Shown: positions 1 to 12,425, counted from the first letter of the stretch. The stretch is DNA of 64,000 bases from Luteimonas rhizosphaerae (GCF_002849595.1 NZ_NRQR01000018.1:1-64000), one strand, 5' to 3'. Numbers and translations: made by a program. The notes: a model not told the origin generated them from the letters alone.

Positions 1-313
1 GCGCAGGCAGCGGCGGCGGCCCCAGCGTCGGCGGCAGACCGTTGCCCGGCAATGGCGATGCCGGCCGGGGCTGCCCGGCTCCGGTCGGCGCCTGGCCCTG
101 TGGCGTGGGCGCACCGCTGGTCGGCGTCGACGGCGCGGCCGGCGTGTCCGCGGGCCGGCCGGGGTTGGCGAGCACCTGGGGCCACATGCGGAAGGGCGCG
201 TTCTGCATGAGATCGCCGAAGCTGGTCCGCAGGGCGCTCAAGGGGTTCCCCGGCCCCCCCAGGCCGGGCAGCGGCGGCAGCGGCAGCCTGCCTAGAATTC
301 CTGGCAACGACAC
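1..313 (-). CDS. Pro/Gly-rich protein, N-terminal part, cut by window edge
   Basis: Open reading frame on the minus strand from a GTG at 313 to the window edge, about 104 codons. An AGGAGG-like site (GGAGG on the minus strand at 320-324) sits 6 bases before the GTG, which decides the start. The product begins MSLPGILGRLPLPPLPG, continues with a short ordered-looking stretch (LRTSFGDLMQNAPFRMWPQV) and then a long Pro/Ala/Gly/Thr-rich linker. I do not recognise the family. The low-complexity linker suggests a secreted or multidomain protein whose main domain lies outside the window. The reading frame is real enough by its RBS and lack of stops, but in such GC-rich DNA chance openness is common. 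Confidence 0.5.
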   Translation of the reverse strand, partial: MSLPGILGRLPLPPLPGLGGPGNPLSALRTSFGDLMQNAPFRMWPQVLANPGRPADTPAAPSTPTSGAPTPQGQAPTGAGQPRPASPLPGNGLPPTLGPPPLPA

Positions 314-817
314 GGGAGGCCTCCGGGGGAACGAGCCGGCCTGACCAGCTGTGTGGGGCGGTGGGGGACATCCCGAGGGTAGGCGCGTGTCGTCGGCGCC
401 GCACCCTGGGGTCGACCCTAGGCAGGATCGTTCCGCGATCGGCGCCCGGCTGGCGTGTGACGCAGGTCGGGTGGTGGCGGCATCCGCGGCCGCGCGACGG
501 TGGCGCGGTCGGCAGCCTGACGCCCCGGTCGCCAGTACGAAGCGGACGCCGACGTGTTCCAAAGCGGGAAGTCCGGCGGCATGAACCAGGCCGTCTCGCG
601 CGCGCGGCCGCGTCGGCAGGGGAGCATTTCGAGCTCCGGCGCCCCGGCGCCCCGGCGTCGCAGGCGCTGGATCTCCGGACGGCGGACAAAAAAAGGGAGA
701 CTTTCGTCTCCCTGCAAGCCGGCAGAGCCGGAGGACTGTGTTGTGGCGCCCGCAGGGTACCGCGGGCGAGGATCTGATTCAATACTTTAAGTTTGTATCG
801 ATAAGTGATTGATCGAT
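314..817. other. intergenic region without a supported gene
   Basis: About 500 bases between the edge gene and the acid phosphatase, both on the minus strand. It contains the phosphatase terminator (688-713) and a weaker GC-rich inverted repeat at 748-767. Small open frames here have no RBS, cross the terminator and look like nothing known. The stretch 775-815 is AT-rich and may belong to the 3' untranslated region of the phosphatase. Confidence 0.5.
688..713 (-). terminator. rho-independent terminator of the acid phosphatase gene
   Basis: Perfect 8-bp stem AGGGAGAC / GTCTCCCT with loop TTTC (694-713). On the minus strand the stem is followed by a run of T (A tract at 688-694 on the plus strand), about 105 bases after the stop codon of the upstream minus-strand gene. 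Confidence 0.8.
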
Positions 818-1744
818 CTAGTCCGCCAGTTGCAAGGCCTCGCGCTTGAGGGTCCGGCGCGCGTCGCGCGGCTGGTCCCAGGCATTGTTGAACTGGGCCG
901 GTTCCCACCCGCCGTAGGTCGGATTGGCCAGCATCCACCAGCGTTCGCCGAACCAGTCGCCGTACTCCTCGAGCAGGCCGGTGCGGGCATCGCTCGTGTT
1001 CGCGATCACCTCGACGAAATCGCCCAGCTGGTCGCCGAACTGCATCAGCACGCGGTAGTCGCGACCCGCCAGGCGGCGGCGGCAGGTCTTCTCCGAGCCG
1101 TTCTGCTCGCATCCGTCGACATGGGTGCCCAGGCCGAGGAACACGCTGTCGTCCTTCACCGGCAGCCCTTCGGCGCGCAGGTTGGCGAGCGTCGCCTCCT
1201 GCAGGTGCTGGGCGCGGTTGGACAGGTAGAGGATCGTCACGCCCTTCTGTTCGGCCGCCCGCGCGAAATCGACCACGCCGGGGACGGGCTTGGCCTTCTT
1301 CTCGGCGACCCAGGCGGCCCACGTCACTTCGTCGTACTCCAGCCCGTTGCGGACCAGGCGCGCCTGGTAGGGCGAGTTGTCGAGCACGGTCTCGTCGATG
1401 TCCATGATCACCGCGGGCGGCAGCGCACGCGCGTCGCCGGCGAGCTCGCGCTCCTCGGGCACCAGGGCGTCCCAGTTCGGCTCGGCGAGCGCGGCGTCGA
1501 GATGATCGGCGGCCGCGCGGAAGATCGACAGGCTGTTGGCGCGGTATTCCTCCGAGCGCTGCACCCAGAGCACCGCATTGAGGTTGTCGTTGCCGGCGTC
1601 CGACGCGGGCGCCGGAGCGGCGGTCGCGGGAGCCGGCGCCGATGCGCCCGGCGCCACCGCGTCGTCCGTCGGCGGCGCGGGTTTGCACGCGGCGAGCAGC
1701 AGGGCGGCGGCGAGCAGGGAAACAGCGGGCGGCGTCAGGCGCAT
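818..1744 (-). CDS. lipoprotein acid phosphatase, HAD superfamily class B/C (e(P4)-like)
   Basis: 308-residue protein of the HAD acid phosphatase family (Pfam PF03767). Residues 1-20 form a lipoprotein signal with lipobox LAAC (Cys20), so it is likely anchored to the outer membrane, where it would dephosphorylate nucleotides and phosphoesters for uptake. After an Ala/Pro-rich linker (21-48) come the catalytic DIDET motif (115-119, nucleophile Asp115), motif II LSNR (174-177) and the late acidic motif GDQLGD (237-242). The start is the ATG at 1744, because the lipobox begins there; the open frame extends upstream without a signal sequence. It faces YceH divergently and is a single-gene unit with its own terminator. 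The exact substrate cannot be told from sequence. Confidence 0.9.
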   Translation of the reverse strand: MRLTPPAVSLLAAALLLAACKPAPPTDDAVAPGASAPAPATAAPAPASDAGNDNLNAVLWVQRSEEYRANSLSIFRAAADHLDAALAEPNWDALVPEERELAGDARALPPAVIMDIDETVLDNSPYQARLVRNGLEYDEVTWAAWVAEKKAKPVPGVVDFARAAEQKGVTILYLSNRAQHLQEATLANLRAEGLPVKDDSVFLGLGTHVDGCEQNGSEKTCRRRLAGRDYRVLMQFGDQLGDFVEVIANTSDARTGLLEEYGDWFGERWWMLANPTYGGWEPAQFNNAWDQPRDARRTLKREALQLAD

Positions 1745-1856
1745 GGCGGGTCCGTCTTCGAAGTGGCCCCGGAGTCTAACGAAGGCGTCCGCTGCGGACA
1801 TGACAGCGCGGCGCCGCGCGGCCATGCTGTCGGCCCCCACGCCGTTCGAGCCGCGC

Positions 1857-2507
1857 ATGACCGATTCCCCCGACTGGCCCGTGCTGACGGCCGCCGAAGC
1901 CCGCGTGCTGGGTTGCCTGATCGAGAAGCAGGCGACGACGCCCGACGTGTATCCGCTGACCGTGAACGCCGCGCAGTCCGCGGCGAACCAGAAGACCGCG
2001 CGCGAGCCGGTGATGGCGCTGTCGCCAGGCGATGTCGCCCACGCGCTGCGCCAGCTCGAAGGCCACCGCCTGGCGCGGCAGTCGTTCTCGTCGCGCGCCG
2101 AGCGCTACGAGCACGTCACCGCGACCGCGCTCGACCTGCCGTCGCCGCAGGTCGCCCTGCTCGGCCTGTTGCTGCTGCGCGGCGCGCAGACGGTGCACGA
2201 GCTGCTGGCCCGCAGCGAGCGGCTGCACGCGTTCGCCGACGGCGACGACGTGCGCCACCACCTGTCGCGGCTGGAAACGGGCAAGGCGCTGGTCGTGCGG
2301 ATCCCGCGTGGCCCCGGCCAGCGCGAGGACCGGTATGCGCATCTGCTGTCGGGGGCGGTGGACATTGCGGCGATCGCGGCGAAGGCGGGCGCGTCGTCCG
2401 GTCCGGCGACCGCGGATCCCGCGCTCGAGGCCCGGGTCGAGGCGCTGGAGGCCGAACTCGCCGCCCTGCGCGAAACCGTCGAGACGCTCGCGGCGCGACT
2501 GGCGTAA
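1857..2507 (+). CDS. yceH: YceH-family (DUF480) protein
   Basis: 216 residues matching the UPF0502/YceH (DUF480) family: the N-terminal stretch [20 protein letters not shown], then [16 protein letters not shown], is the conserved signature of this two-winged-helix protein. The C-terminal end (from about residue 185) is a short heptad-like helix. The molecular role is unknown. I chose the ATG at 1857, just before the conserved domain; an in-frame ATG at 1824 would add 11 residues. It is transcribed away from the phosphatase gene. Confidence 0.85.
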   Translation: MTDSPDWPVLTAAEARVLGCLIEKQATTPDVYPLTVNAAQSAANQKTAREPVMALSPGDVAHALRQLEGHRLARQSFSSRAERYEHVTATALDLPSPQVALLGLLLLRGAQTVHELLARSERLHAFADGDDVRHHLSRLETGKALVVRIPRGPGQREDRYAHLLSGAVDIAAIAAKAGASSGPATADPALEARVEALEAELAALRETVETLAARLA

Positions 2508-2615
2508 CCCGGGTCGCGATCCGCGCGGCGCACCCGCACGTCGCCGCTCGGCACGTGTCCGTGCCGGCGCATCTTCCGTGTCCGCACGCCGCCATCCCGA
2601 CATGCTTCGTCGTGC

Positions 2616-2683
2616 CTGCAGGAGCGCGCTGGCGCGCGAGGGCGGTCCCAGCGAGCCTGTCGCGCACAATGCGCTCCTGCAGG
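2616..2683. repeat. REP palindrome pair (GCAGGAGCGCGC type)
   Basis: CTGCAGGAGCGCGCTGGCGCGCGA is followed about 20 bases later by the inverted copy TCGCGCACAATGCGCTCCTGCAG. It is the same family as the repeats at 19208, 27941 and 28101. Such REP pairs between genes are typical of Xanthomonadaceae and are moved by RAYT transposases; none of these is encoded in this window. Confidence 0.75.
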
Positions 2684-2740
2684 GGACCCCGTGTTCGGCA
2701 GGCAGTTGTAAGCGTGAACGCAGACGCGATCGAGGCGCCC

Positions 2741-4732
2741 TCAGCTGTCCAGCAGCGCCCGGATCGACGCGAAGCCGTGGTCCGCGCGCTCGCGCTTGCG
2801 CGCCGCATCGGCGACTGGGTCGGCGCCGTCGCGCTGGATCTCCGCCTGCGGCAGTTCGTCGAAGAAGCGGCTCGGCTTCAGCCGCAAGCGCTCGCCCCAG
2901 CGCTGGGTCTCGCGCGCGTAGCTCAGCCACAGCTGCTCCTTCGCGCGGGTGATGCCGACGTACAGCAGCCGGCGCTCCTCGTCGATGCGGCCCTCGTCGA
3001 TGCTGGCCTCGTGCGGCAACGTCGCGTCGTCCATGCCGATGATGAAGACGTAGCGGAATTCCAGCCCCTTGGCCGCATGCATGCTCATCAGCCGCACCTG
3101 GTTGCCGGCGTCGCCCTTGTCGGCATGGGTCAGCAGCGCCAGTTGGGCGGCGAGCTCGCCCGGCCCCGCGCCTCGGGCCTGGCCCTGGCCGGTGTGCTCG
3201 AACCACGAAGCGAGTTCGTCGAGGTTGCCGCGCCGGATCCGGAACATGTCCTCGGTCTTGCACTGCGCGCGCACCGCGGCCAGCAGGCCGGAGCGCTCGT
3301 TGAGCCGGCGTACCAGATCGCCCGGCGCGAGCTGTCGCGATTCGCCGCGCAGGTCGCGCAGGATGTCGCCGAACTCGCCGAGTGCATTGGCCGCGCGCGG
3401 ATGCAGCTGCTTCAGCAGGCCCATCGACTCGATCGCACGCGACATCGGCATGCCGGCGGCGCGCGACAGCTCGGCGAGCTTGGCGAGCGTGGTCGCGCCG
3501 ACGCCGCGGCTCGGCGATTGCACCGCGCGCAGGAACGCCGAATCGTCCTCGGGATTGACGATCACCCGCAGCCACGACAGCGCGTCCTTGACCTCGCCGC
3601 GCTCCAGGAACGCCGTGCCGCCGCTGAGGTGATAGGGCACGCGCAGCAGCTGCAGCGCCTTCTCAAGCGGTCGCGACAGATGATTGCTGCGGAACAGGAT
3701 GCAGAACTCGCTCCATTCGACCTTGCGCGAGGACTGCAGGAAATGGATCTCGCCGGCGACGCGTTCGGCCTCGTGCGCGCTGTCCTTGCACTCCCACACG
3801 CGCAGGCGTTCGCCATCGGCCTGCGCGCTCCACAGCGTCTTGGGATGCTCGTGCGGATTGTTGGCGATCAGCGCGTTCGCCGCGCGCAGCACGCGGTTGC
3901 TGCAGCGGTAGTTCTGTTCGAGTTTGACGATGCGCAGGGCCGGATAGTCCTGGCCCAGTTGGCTCAGGTTCTCGGGATTCGCCCCGCGCCAGGCGTAGAT
4001 GCTCTGGTCGTCGTCGCCCACGCAGGTGAAGTTGCCAGCCGGCCCGGCGATCGCCTTGAGCAGCCGGTACTGCGCATCGTTGGTGTCCTGGCACTCGTCG
4101 ACCAGCAGATAGCCGATGCGCTCGCGCCAGCCCAGCACCGCGTCCGGATCGGATTCGAGCAGCTGCACCGGCAGCCGGATCAGGTCGTCGAAATCGACCG
4201 CGTTGAACGCCGCCAGCCGCGCCTGGTACTTCGCATACAGCGCCGCGGCTTCGAACTCGCGCGCGGTCACCGCCAGCCCGTGCGCCTCCTCCGGCGACAG
4301 TCCCGAGTTCTTGGCCCGAGACACCAGCCCCTGCATCTGCTGGATCACGTCCGGCTTCGCGCCGGGCAGCAGGTCCTTGATCTGCGCGGTCGCATCGTCG
4401 GCGTCGAAGATCGAGAAGCCGCGTCGCAGCCCCAGCCGTTCGTGCTCGATCTGCAGGATCTTCAGCCCCAGGGCATGGAAGGTGCAGATCGTCAGGCCCT
4501 CGGCCGCATCGCCGCGGATGCGCTTGGCGACGCGTTCGCGCATCTCCTTGGCCGACTTGTTGGTGAACGTGATCGCCGCGATCCGCTTGGCCGGATACCG
4601 GCCGGTCTGGATCAGGTGGGCGATCTTCTCGACGATCACCCGCGTCTTGCCGCTGCCCGCACCGGCGAGCACCAGCATCGGGCCGTCGACATGCGCGAGC
4701 GCGGCGGCTTGTTGGGGGTTGAGACCGTGCAT
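2741..4732 (-). CDS. rep: ATP-dependent DNA helicase Rep
   Basis: 663-residue superfamily 1A 3'-5' DNA helicase. Walker A is AGAGSGKT (23-30), motif Ia TFTNKSAKEM (55-64), Walker B DECQD (212-216), motif III GDDDQSIYAWRGA (about 238-250), and motif VI LLYVGITRAKEQLWL lies in the C-terminal third. Length and absence of the long UvrD C-terminal tail fit Rep, which helps forks past bound proteins during replication restart. The ATG at 4732 gives MHGLNPQQAAALAH, the typical N terminus. It is divergent from tdk. Rep versus UvrD is judged from length and the N terminus, so the subfamily is slightly less certain than the function. Confidence 0.92.
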   Translation of the reverse strand: MHGLNPQQAAALAHVDGPMLVLAGAGSGKTRVIVEKIAHLIQTGRYPAKRIAAITFTNKSAKEMRERVAKRIRGDAAEGLTICTFHALGLKILQIEHERLGLRRGFSIFDADDATAQIKDLLPGAKPDVIQQMQGLVSRAKNSGLSPEEAHGLAVTAREFEAAALYAKYQARLAAFNAVDFDDLIRLPVQLLESDPDAVLGWRERIGYLLVDECQDTNDAQYRLLKAIAGPAGNFTCVGDDDQSIYAWRGANPENLSQLGQDYPALRIVKLEQNYRCSNRVLRAANALIANNPHEHPKTLWSAQADGERLRVWECKDSAHEAERVAGEIHFLQSSRKVEWSEFCILFRSNHLSRPLEKALQLLRVPYHLSGGTAFLERGEVKDALSWLRVIVNPEDDSAFLRAVQSPSRGVGATTLAKLAELSRAAGMPMSRAIESMGLLKQLHPRAANALGEFGDILRDLRGESRQLAPGDLVRRLNERSGLLAAVRAQCKTEDMFRIRRGNLDELASWFEHTGQGQARGAGPGELAAQLALLTHADKGDAGNQVRLMSMHAAKGLEFRYVFIIGMDDATLPHEASIDEGRIDEERRLLYVGITRAKEQLWLSYARETQRWGERLRLKPSRFFDELPQAEIQRDGADPVADAARKRERADHGFASIRALLDS

Positions 4733-4960
4733 CGGAAGACCTGCGACTGGCCGGACAGTCTACCGGGGCGGTCAAGCGCGCCCGATGGCCCGTGCGGCGC
4801 GCCATCACGCCAGGGCAGGCGAGACGCGCCATGGCAGGGGCGGGGCCGCCGATGGAAGGCCGCCGGCGCTGCGGCTCGCGCGTCCCGATGCCGGTGCGTC
4901 CGGGACGATGGACACGGACGCACCGCGAGGACGCCGCCGGCCGGCCGTTAGACTTCCCCG

Positions 4961-5584
4961 ATGGCCAAGCTCTACTTCTACTACTCGGCGATGAATGCCG
5001 GAAAGACCACGACGCTGCTGCAGAGCGCGCACAACTACCGCGAGCGCGGGATGCGGGTGGCGATCCTGACGCCGCGGCTCGATCATCGCGCCGGCACCGG
5101 GCGGGTCGCGTCGCGGATCGGGCTGTCGTCGGACGCGATCGCGTTCGACCAGGCCGACGACCTGCATGCGCGCATCGATGCGCTCGTCGCCGGTGACGGG
5201 CCGTTGCACTGCGTGCTCGTCGACGAGGCGCAGTTCCTGACGCGCGCGCAGGTCTGGCAGCTCGGCGACGTGGTCGACGCGTTGCGCGTGCCAGTGTTGT
5301 GCTACGGGCTGCGCACCGATTTCCGCGGCGAGCTGTTCGAGGGCAGCCAGTACCTGCTGGCGTGGGCCGACGAGCTCACCGAGAGCAAGACGATCTGCCA
5401 CACCGGCAAGAAGGCGACGATGACGGTGCGCGTCGACGCGCAGGGCGATGCGGTGCAGGACGGTCCCCAGGTCGAGATCGGCGGCAACGAACGCTACGTC
5501 TCGGTCAGCCGCGCGGAGTTCAAGCGCATCGTCAGCGGCCACGGTCGACTCGATCCCCAGCAGGCCAGCCTGCCGCTCGACTGA
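4961..5584 (+). CDS. tdk: thymidine kinase, class II
   Basis: 207-residue thymidine kinase (type II, PF00265), which phosphorylates thymidine to dTMP in the salvage pathway. The P-loop is SAMNAGKTT (9-17), the Walker B/catalytic region LVDEAQFL, and the lasso region [13 protein letters not shown] followed by [14 protein letters not shown]. In well-studied relatives this C-terminal segment is a zinc ribbon with four Cys/His ligands; here only one Cys remains and the second knuckle reads SRAE, so zinc binding seems lost. The ATG at 4961 gives [15 protein letters not shown], the usual start of the family. Confidence 0.93.
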   Translation: MAKLYFYYSAMNAGKTTTLLQSAHNYRERGMRVAILTPRLDHRAGTGRVASRIGLSSDAIAFDQADDLHARIDALVAGDGPLHCVLVDEAQFLTRAQVWQLGDVVDALRVPVLCYGLRTDFRGELFEGSQYLLAWADELTESKTICHTGKKATMTVRVDAQGDAVQDGPQVEIGGNERYVSVSRAEFKRIVSGHGRLDPQQASLPLD

Positions 5585-5590
5585 CCTCGC

Positions 5591-8401
<2,811 letters not shown>

Positions 8402-8412
8402 CGCGCGTGCGG

Positions 8413-8976
8413 TCAGTCGCTCTTGAGCGAGGCCAGCAGGTACATCCGCGCCTTCTGCCAGTCGCGGCGGATGCTGCGTTCCGACCGTTCGAGGAGTGCG
8501 GCGATCTCGACTTCCGACAGGCCGGCGAAATAGCGCAGCTCGACGATATGGGCGAGGCGCGCATCGACATCCGCCAGCCGGGTCAGCGCCGCATCGAGCG
8601 CCAGCGTGTCGTCGTCGAGCCGCAGGCCGCTTTCGATGTTGTCCGGCAGTTCGCTCACGCGGTGCAGGTTGCCGCCGCGTTTCTGCGCGAGCCGCTGGCG
8701 CGCGTAGTCGACGACGACGCTGCGCATCGCGGATGCCGCGTAGGCGAAGAAATGCGCGCGGTCGTCGAAGCGCGCCTCGTGGCGGCCGATGAGCTTCAGA
8801 TAGGCTTCGTGGACCAGCGCCGTCGCATCGAGCGTCTGCCCGTGCTGGCCGGCGAGCTGCCGGCGCGCCATCTGGTGCAGTTCCTGGTAGAGCGTCGCGA
8901 GCACGCGATCGAGCGCTTCGCGATCACCGCCGCGCGCGGCATCCAGCCATTGGGTGATCTCGGCGCCGTCGCTCAT
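8413..8976 (-). CDS. ECF-subfamily RNA polymerase sigma factor
   Basis: 187-residue sigma-70-like factor of the kind often paired with Ser/Thr kinases. Region 2 covers about residues 15-95 (DATALVHEAYLKL, then FFAYAASAMRSVVVDYAR) and region 4 about 125-185, with a helix-turn-helix in GLSEVEIAALLERSERSIRR. The ATG at 8976 (MSDGAEITQW) is chosen because a longer upstream frame has no sigma similarity. It is followed after 11 bases by the membrane kinase gene. No separate anti-sigma factor gene is next to it, which supports regulation through the kinase. Confidence 0.88.
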   Translation of the reverse strand: MSDGAEITQWLDAARGGDREALDRVLATLYQELHQMARRQLAGQHGQTLDATALVHEAYLKLIGRHEARFDDRAHFFAYAASAMRSVVVDYARQRLAQKRGGNLHRVSELPDNIESGLRLDDDTLALDAALTRLADVDARLAHIVELRYFAGLSEVEIAALLERSERSIRRDWQKARMYLLASLKSD

Positions 8977-9059
8977 TCCCGCTCCCCGCCCCTGCGCCGC
9001 GACTATAGCGCGATCGCCTGCGCGGCGCGGCGGGCGCTGCAGCATGGTCGCGGCCGACC

Positions 9060-9872
9060 TCAACGCTGGCAGCGCGGGCACCAGACCGTCGTGCGCTGGC
9101 CGATCGACGCCTGCTTCAACGCACCGCCGCAGCGCGGGCACGGTTGGCCCCCACGTCCGTAGGCCGCGAGCTCCTGCTCGAAGTAGCCGGGCGCGCCATC
9201 GGGGCTGATGAAGTCGCGCAGCGTGGTGCCGCCACGACCGATCGCATAGGCGAGGATCCGCTTCACCTCGTCGGCGAGGCGCGCATACCGCGCGCGCGAC
9301 ACCTTGCCCGCATCGCGCAGCGGCGAGATGCCGGCGGCGTGCAGCGCTTCGGCGGCGTAGATGTTGCCGACGCCGACGACGATGCGCTGGTCCATCAGGA
9401 AGGTCTTGACCGGCGCGCGGCGTCCGCGGCTGGCGAAGAACAGATGGTCGCCATCGAAGGTATCGTCGAGCGGCTCCGGGCCGAGCGCGCGCAGCAGGGC
9501 GTGGGTCTCGCCGGATGTTTGCCACAGCAGGCAGCCGAAGCGGCGCGGGTCGTTGAAGCGCAGCACCTGGCCGGAATCGAGGGCGAGATCGACGTGGTCG
9601 TGCGGGCCGACCGCGGTCTGCGGCGGCAGTACGCGCAGGCTGCCCGACATGCCCAGGTGCAGCAGCGCGCTGCCGGCCCCGGTGTCGAGCAACAGGTATT
9701 TCGCGCGGCGGCGGATGGCGTCGATCCGCTGGCCCGGCAGCTGCGTCGCGATCTCCGGCGGAATCGGCCAGCGCAGGTCGGGGCGGCGCAGCACGACGCC
9801 CGTGACCGTGCGCCCGAGGACGTGCGGCATCAGGCCAGCGCGGGTGGTTTCGACTTCGGGCAGTTCGGGCAT
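9060..9872 (-). CDS. mutM: formamidopyrimidine-DNA glycosylase
   Basis: 270-residue bifunctional DNA glycosylase/AP lyase that removes 8-oxoguanine and formamidopyrimidines. The N terminus PELPEVETTRAGL carries catalytic Pro2 and Glu3. The H2TH region contains VGNIYAAEALHAAGI, and the C-terminal zinc finger has four cysteines (CPRC...CPRC). Complete and of typical length. It is a single gene pointing away from the downstream desaturase. Confidence 0.96.
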   Translation of the reverse strand: MPELPEVETTRAGLMPHVLGRTVTGVVLRRPDLRWPIPPEIATQLPGQRIDAIRRRAKYLLLDTGAGSALLHLGMSGSLRVLPPQTAVGPHDHVDLALDSGQVLRFNDPRRFGCLLWQTSGETHALLRALGPEPLDDTFDGDHLFFASRGRRAPVKTFLMDQRIVVGVGNIYAAEALHAAGISPLRDAGKVSRARYARLADEVKRILAYAIGRGGTTLRDFISPDGAPGYFEQELAAYGRGGQPCPRCGGALKQASIGQRTTVWCPRCQR

Positions 9873-10162
9873 CGGGTGGGGGCAGGGCGGCGTGGGTCTC
9901 CATGATCGGGGTCCGCGACGCCGAAACCAACGCGGCCCGCGCGGGACGGACGCGGCGCCGGCGACGCATTCAGCGGGCGCGCCGACGAACGGTCGGGTCG
10001 CGTCCGCAGCGGGGTTCAGGCCCGATCGCGGCCGGCCGCCGATGCAATGCTGCGGCCCCGCGGGGACTGAACCGGGCGGCCACGTGCGCGCGTGGGCAGG
10101 GATGGCAAACGTCCGGAAGTGCCTCCATCATGGGTCGTGTCCTGCCTACCGTTGATGCCGCC

Positions 10163-11371
10163 ATGCCTGCTTCGCTGCTCGATTTCCTGTCCTCCGGCCT
10201 GCTGCAGTTCGGCTGGGTCGCGATGCTCGTCTATCTGCTGGTCGCCACCCAGCTGACGATCTTCGCCGTCACCCTGTATCTGCATCGCAGCCAGGCGCAT
10301 CGCGGCGTCGATTTCCACCCGGTGATCGCGCACTTCTTCCGGTTCTGGACGTGGCTCACCACGTCGATGATCACGCGCGAGTGGGTGGCGATCCACCGCA
10401 AGCACCACGCCAAGTGCGAGACCGAGGACGATCCGCACAGCCCGCGCTTCAAGGGCATCAAGACCGTGTTCTGGCAGGGCGTCGAGCTGTATCGCGAAGC
10501 ACGCGGCATGCGCGCGGACATCGAGCAGTACGGCAAGGGCGCGCCCAACGACTGGATCGAACGCAAGCTCTATACGCCGTGGGCGACGTTCGGCCCGACC
10601 CTGCTGCTGTTCATCAGCTTCGCGCTGTTCGGCTTCAAGGGCATCGCCGTGTGGGCGATCCAGATGGCGTGGATTCCGTTCTGGGCGGCAGGCGTTGTCA
10701 ACGGTCTCGGCCACTGGTGGGGCTACCGCAACTTCGAGACCACCGACACCGCGACCAACCTCACGCCGTGGGGCGTGTGGATCGGCGGCGAGGAACTGCA
10801 CAACAATCACCATGCGTTCCCCAGCTCGGCGAAGTTCGCGCTGCGCAAGTGGGAATTCGACATCGGTTGGATGGTGATCCGGGGCCTCGAGTCCGTCGGA
10901 CTGGCCAAGGTGCTGCGCGTCGCGCCGTCGCTCGACGTGCGGCCGAACATCCATGTGCCTGACACGGACACGATGAAGGCGCTGCTCGCGCATCGCTTCC
11001 AGGCGATGACCGACTACCAGCGCAACGTGCTCAAGCCGGCATTGCGCGAAGAAGCGCAGGCCGCGGGCGCGCGGCTGCGTCAGCTGCTGCCGCGCAAGCT
11101 GCGCAAGGGCCTGGTCGACGACGGCCGCTGGTTGCAGCCCGACGCGCGCCAGCAGTTGCAGCAGTGGGTCGAGCAGCGGCCGCGGATCCGCACCCTGGTC
11201 GAGCACCGCGCACGTCTGGCCGCACTGCTCGAGGCGCGTTCGCAGAACGCCAGCGAAGCGCTGCAGGCGCTGCAGGCCTGGTGCCGCGAGGCCGAGGCCA
11301 GCGGCAATCGCGCGTTGCAGGAGTATTCGGCGCGCCTGAAGGGCTATTCGCTGCAGAGCGTACGCGCCTGA
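10163..11371 (+). CDS. membrane fatty-acid desaturase (DesA-like)
   Basis: 402-residue integral membrane acyl desaturase. The three histidine boxes for the di-iron centre are present: HRSQAH (41-46), HRKHH (78-82) and HNNHH (213-217), with hydrophobic segments at about 15-40, 140-160 and 165-185. It should introduce a double bond into membrane acyl chains and adjust fluidity. The last ~110 residues form a charged helical extension (LRKGLVDDGRW and onward) beyond the catalytic core. The start at 10163 puts the first membrane helix at the N terminus; an in-frame ATG at 10130 with a GGAAG upstream is an alternative. Substrate position specificity cannot be read from sequence. Confidence 0.88.
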   Translation: MPASLLDFLSSGLLQFGWVAMLVYLLVATQLTIFAVTLYLHRSQAHRGVDFHPVIAHFFRFWTWLTTSMITREWVAIHRKHHAKCETEDDPHSPRFKGIKTVFWQGVELYREARGMRADIEQYGKGAPNDWIERKLYTPWATFGPTLLLFISFALFGFKGIAVWAIQMAWIPFWAAGVVNGLGHWWGYRNFETTDTATNLTPWGVWIGGEELHNNHHAFPSSAKFALRKWEFDIGWMVIRGLESVGLAKVLRVAPSLDVRPNIHVPDTDTMKALLAHRFQAMTDYQRNVLKPALREEAQAAGARLRQLLPRKLRKGLVDDGRWLQPDARQQLQQWVEQRPRIRTLVEHRARLAALLEARSQNASEALQALQAWCREAEASGNRALQEYSARLKGYSLQSVRA

Positions 11372-11385
11372 ACCGGCGCGCGCCG

Positions 11386-11757
11386 ATGCGCACCACGCCT
11401 CGGCGGCCGATCCGGCGACGGATCGGCCGCTGTGTGTCTGCGCTGCTGATCTATGGCGTCGGCTTCGGCGCGTCCGCGCAGGTCACGCGCACCAGCGAAT
11501 ATCTCGCGCACATGGACAGCGACGGCGACGGTCGCGTCGCGCTGGCCGAATACCAGGCGTGGATGCGCTACGCCTTCGACCGCATGGACGGCAATGGCGA
11601 CGGCGTGCTAACGCCCGACGAATTGCCGGGCGGCAAGGGCAAGCCGATCACGGTCGCCGAACACCTGGCCAAGCTCGCCGCGACGTTCAACCGCCAGGAC
11701 ACGAACCGCGACGGCTTTCTCGACGCACGCGAGCTGTCGGCGCCGCCGCAGCGCTGA
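11386..11757 (+). CDS. secreted EF-hand calcium-binding protein
   Basis: 123 residues. A positively charged start and hydrophobic stretch (residues about 12-31, ending in GASAQ) form a signal peptide. Three EF-hand-like loops follow: DSDGDGRVALAE, DGNGDGVLTPDE and DTNRDGFLDARE, each with the D-x-D/N-x-D-G pattern. It is probably a periplasmic calcium-binding protein. It begins 15 bases after the desaturase stop codon, so the two could be cotranscribed, though no functional link is evident. Confidence 0.82.
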   Translation: MRTTPRRPIRRRIGRCVSALLIYGVGFGASAQVTRTSEYLAHMDSDGDGRVALAEYQAWMRYAFDRMDGNGDGVLTPDELPGGKGKPITVAEHLAKLAATFNRQDTNRDGFLDARELSAPPQR

Positions 11758-11906
11758 GCGCACAGGCGCTGCGATGCCCCGTCGACGGACAGGGCATGAC
11801 GTGCGCTGCCGTCCCGACATCCAGCCGTCGGCGCCTGCGTTGTGCTCCTCCGAGTCGCACCGCCTGCGATCCGCGTGACGCACCGCCGGTTGCGGTGCGC
11901 GCCGGA

Positions 11907-12425
11907 TCAGTTGCTGCAGGCCGCGCGCAGCACCGGGTCGTCGGCCTCGAGCTGATTCCACTTGGCGTTCGCAAGCGCGCCATCGTCCTCGAACACCACC
12001 TGGTCGAGCAGGTCGGCGCGGCGGTGCCCGGCGCAGTCGAACATCGCGCCGAACTGCCGCGTGGGTTCCCAGCGACCGGCCAGCAGCACGTTGGTGAGCA
12101 CCATGTCCGGATGGGCGGGATTGCGCTTGTCGAAGCGCTGGTCGATCGCGATCAGGCGATTGGTCAGCGGGACGACATAGGTCCAGGGGCGGTACCAGGA
12201 GCGGGTCTGGTTGGTCGACGCGATCACGATCCCGTCGGGATACGCCGAGGTCGTGCGTTCGAGCCACGAGTACTCGAGCCAGATCGCCATCGCCAGCATG
12301 CCCGCGCCGGCAGCGGCGGGCACCGTCCAGCCCGGCAGGCGTTTGCCGACGAGGAAGTTGAGCATCATGGCGAGGCCGGCGAGCCCGAGGCCCCCGGAGA
12401 TGATGGCAATGAATTCGAGCAGCAT
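11907..12425 (-). CDS. membrane protein of unknown function
   Basis: 172 residues. Two hydrophobic segments near the N terminus (about 5-25 and 33-50) are followed by a soluble region with an RSWYRPWTYV stretch and three Cys (two in FDCAGHRR and AACSN, near the C terminus). The start at 12425 was chosen because the hydrophobic N terminus begins there; the longer frame upstream runs into low-quality sequence. I do not recognise the family. It is convergent with the EF-hand gene and lies downstream of the symporter terminator, so it is probably its own unit. Confidence 0.7.
   Translation of the reverse strand: MLLEFIAIISGGLGLAGLAMMLNFLVGKRLPGWTVPAAAGAGMLAMAIWLEYSWLERTTSAYPDGIVIASTNQTRSWYRPWTYVVPLTNRLIAIDQRFDKRNPAHPDMVLTNVLLAGRWEPTRQFGAMFDCAGHRRADLLDQVVFEDDGALANAKWNQLEADDPVLRAACSN

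Noticed and set aside
418..717. 99-residue minus-strand open frame
   Set aside because: It starts inside the phosphatase terminator, has no ribosome site and no recognisable product.
809..4951. Very long + strand open frame across the phosphatase, yceH and rep genes
   Set aside because: It is antisense to well-identified genes and consists of Arg/Ala/Gln-rich shadow sequence; several similar giant frames (5894-8533, 12211-14412, 19418-21502, 54735-57419) have the same cause, the high GC content.
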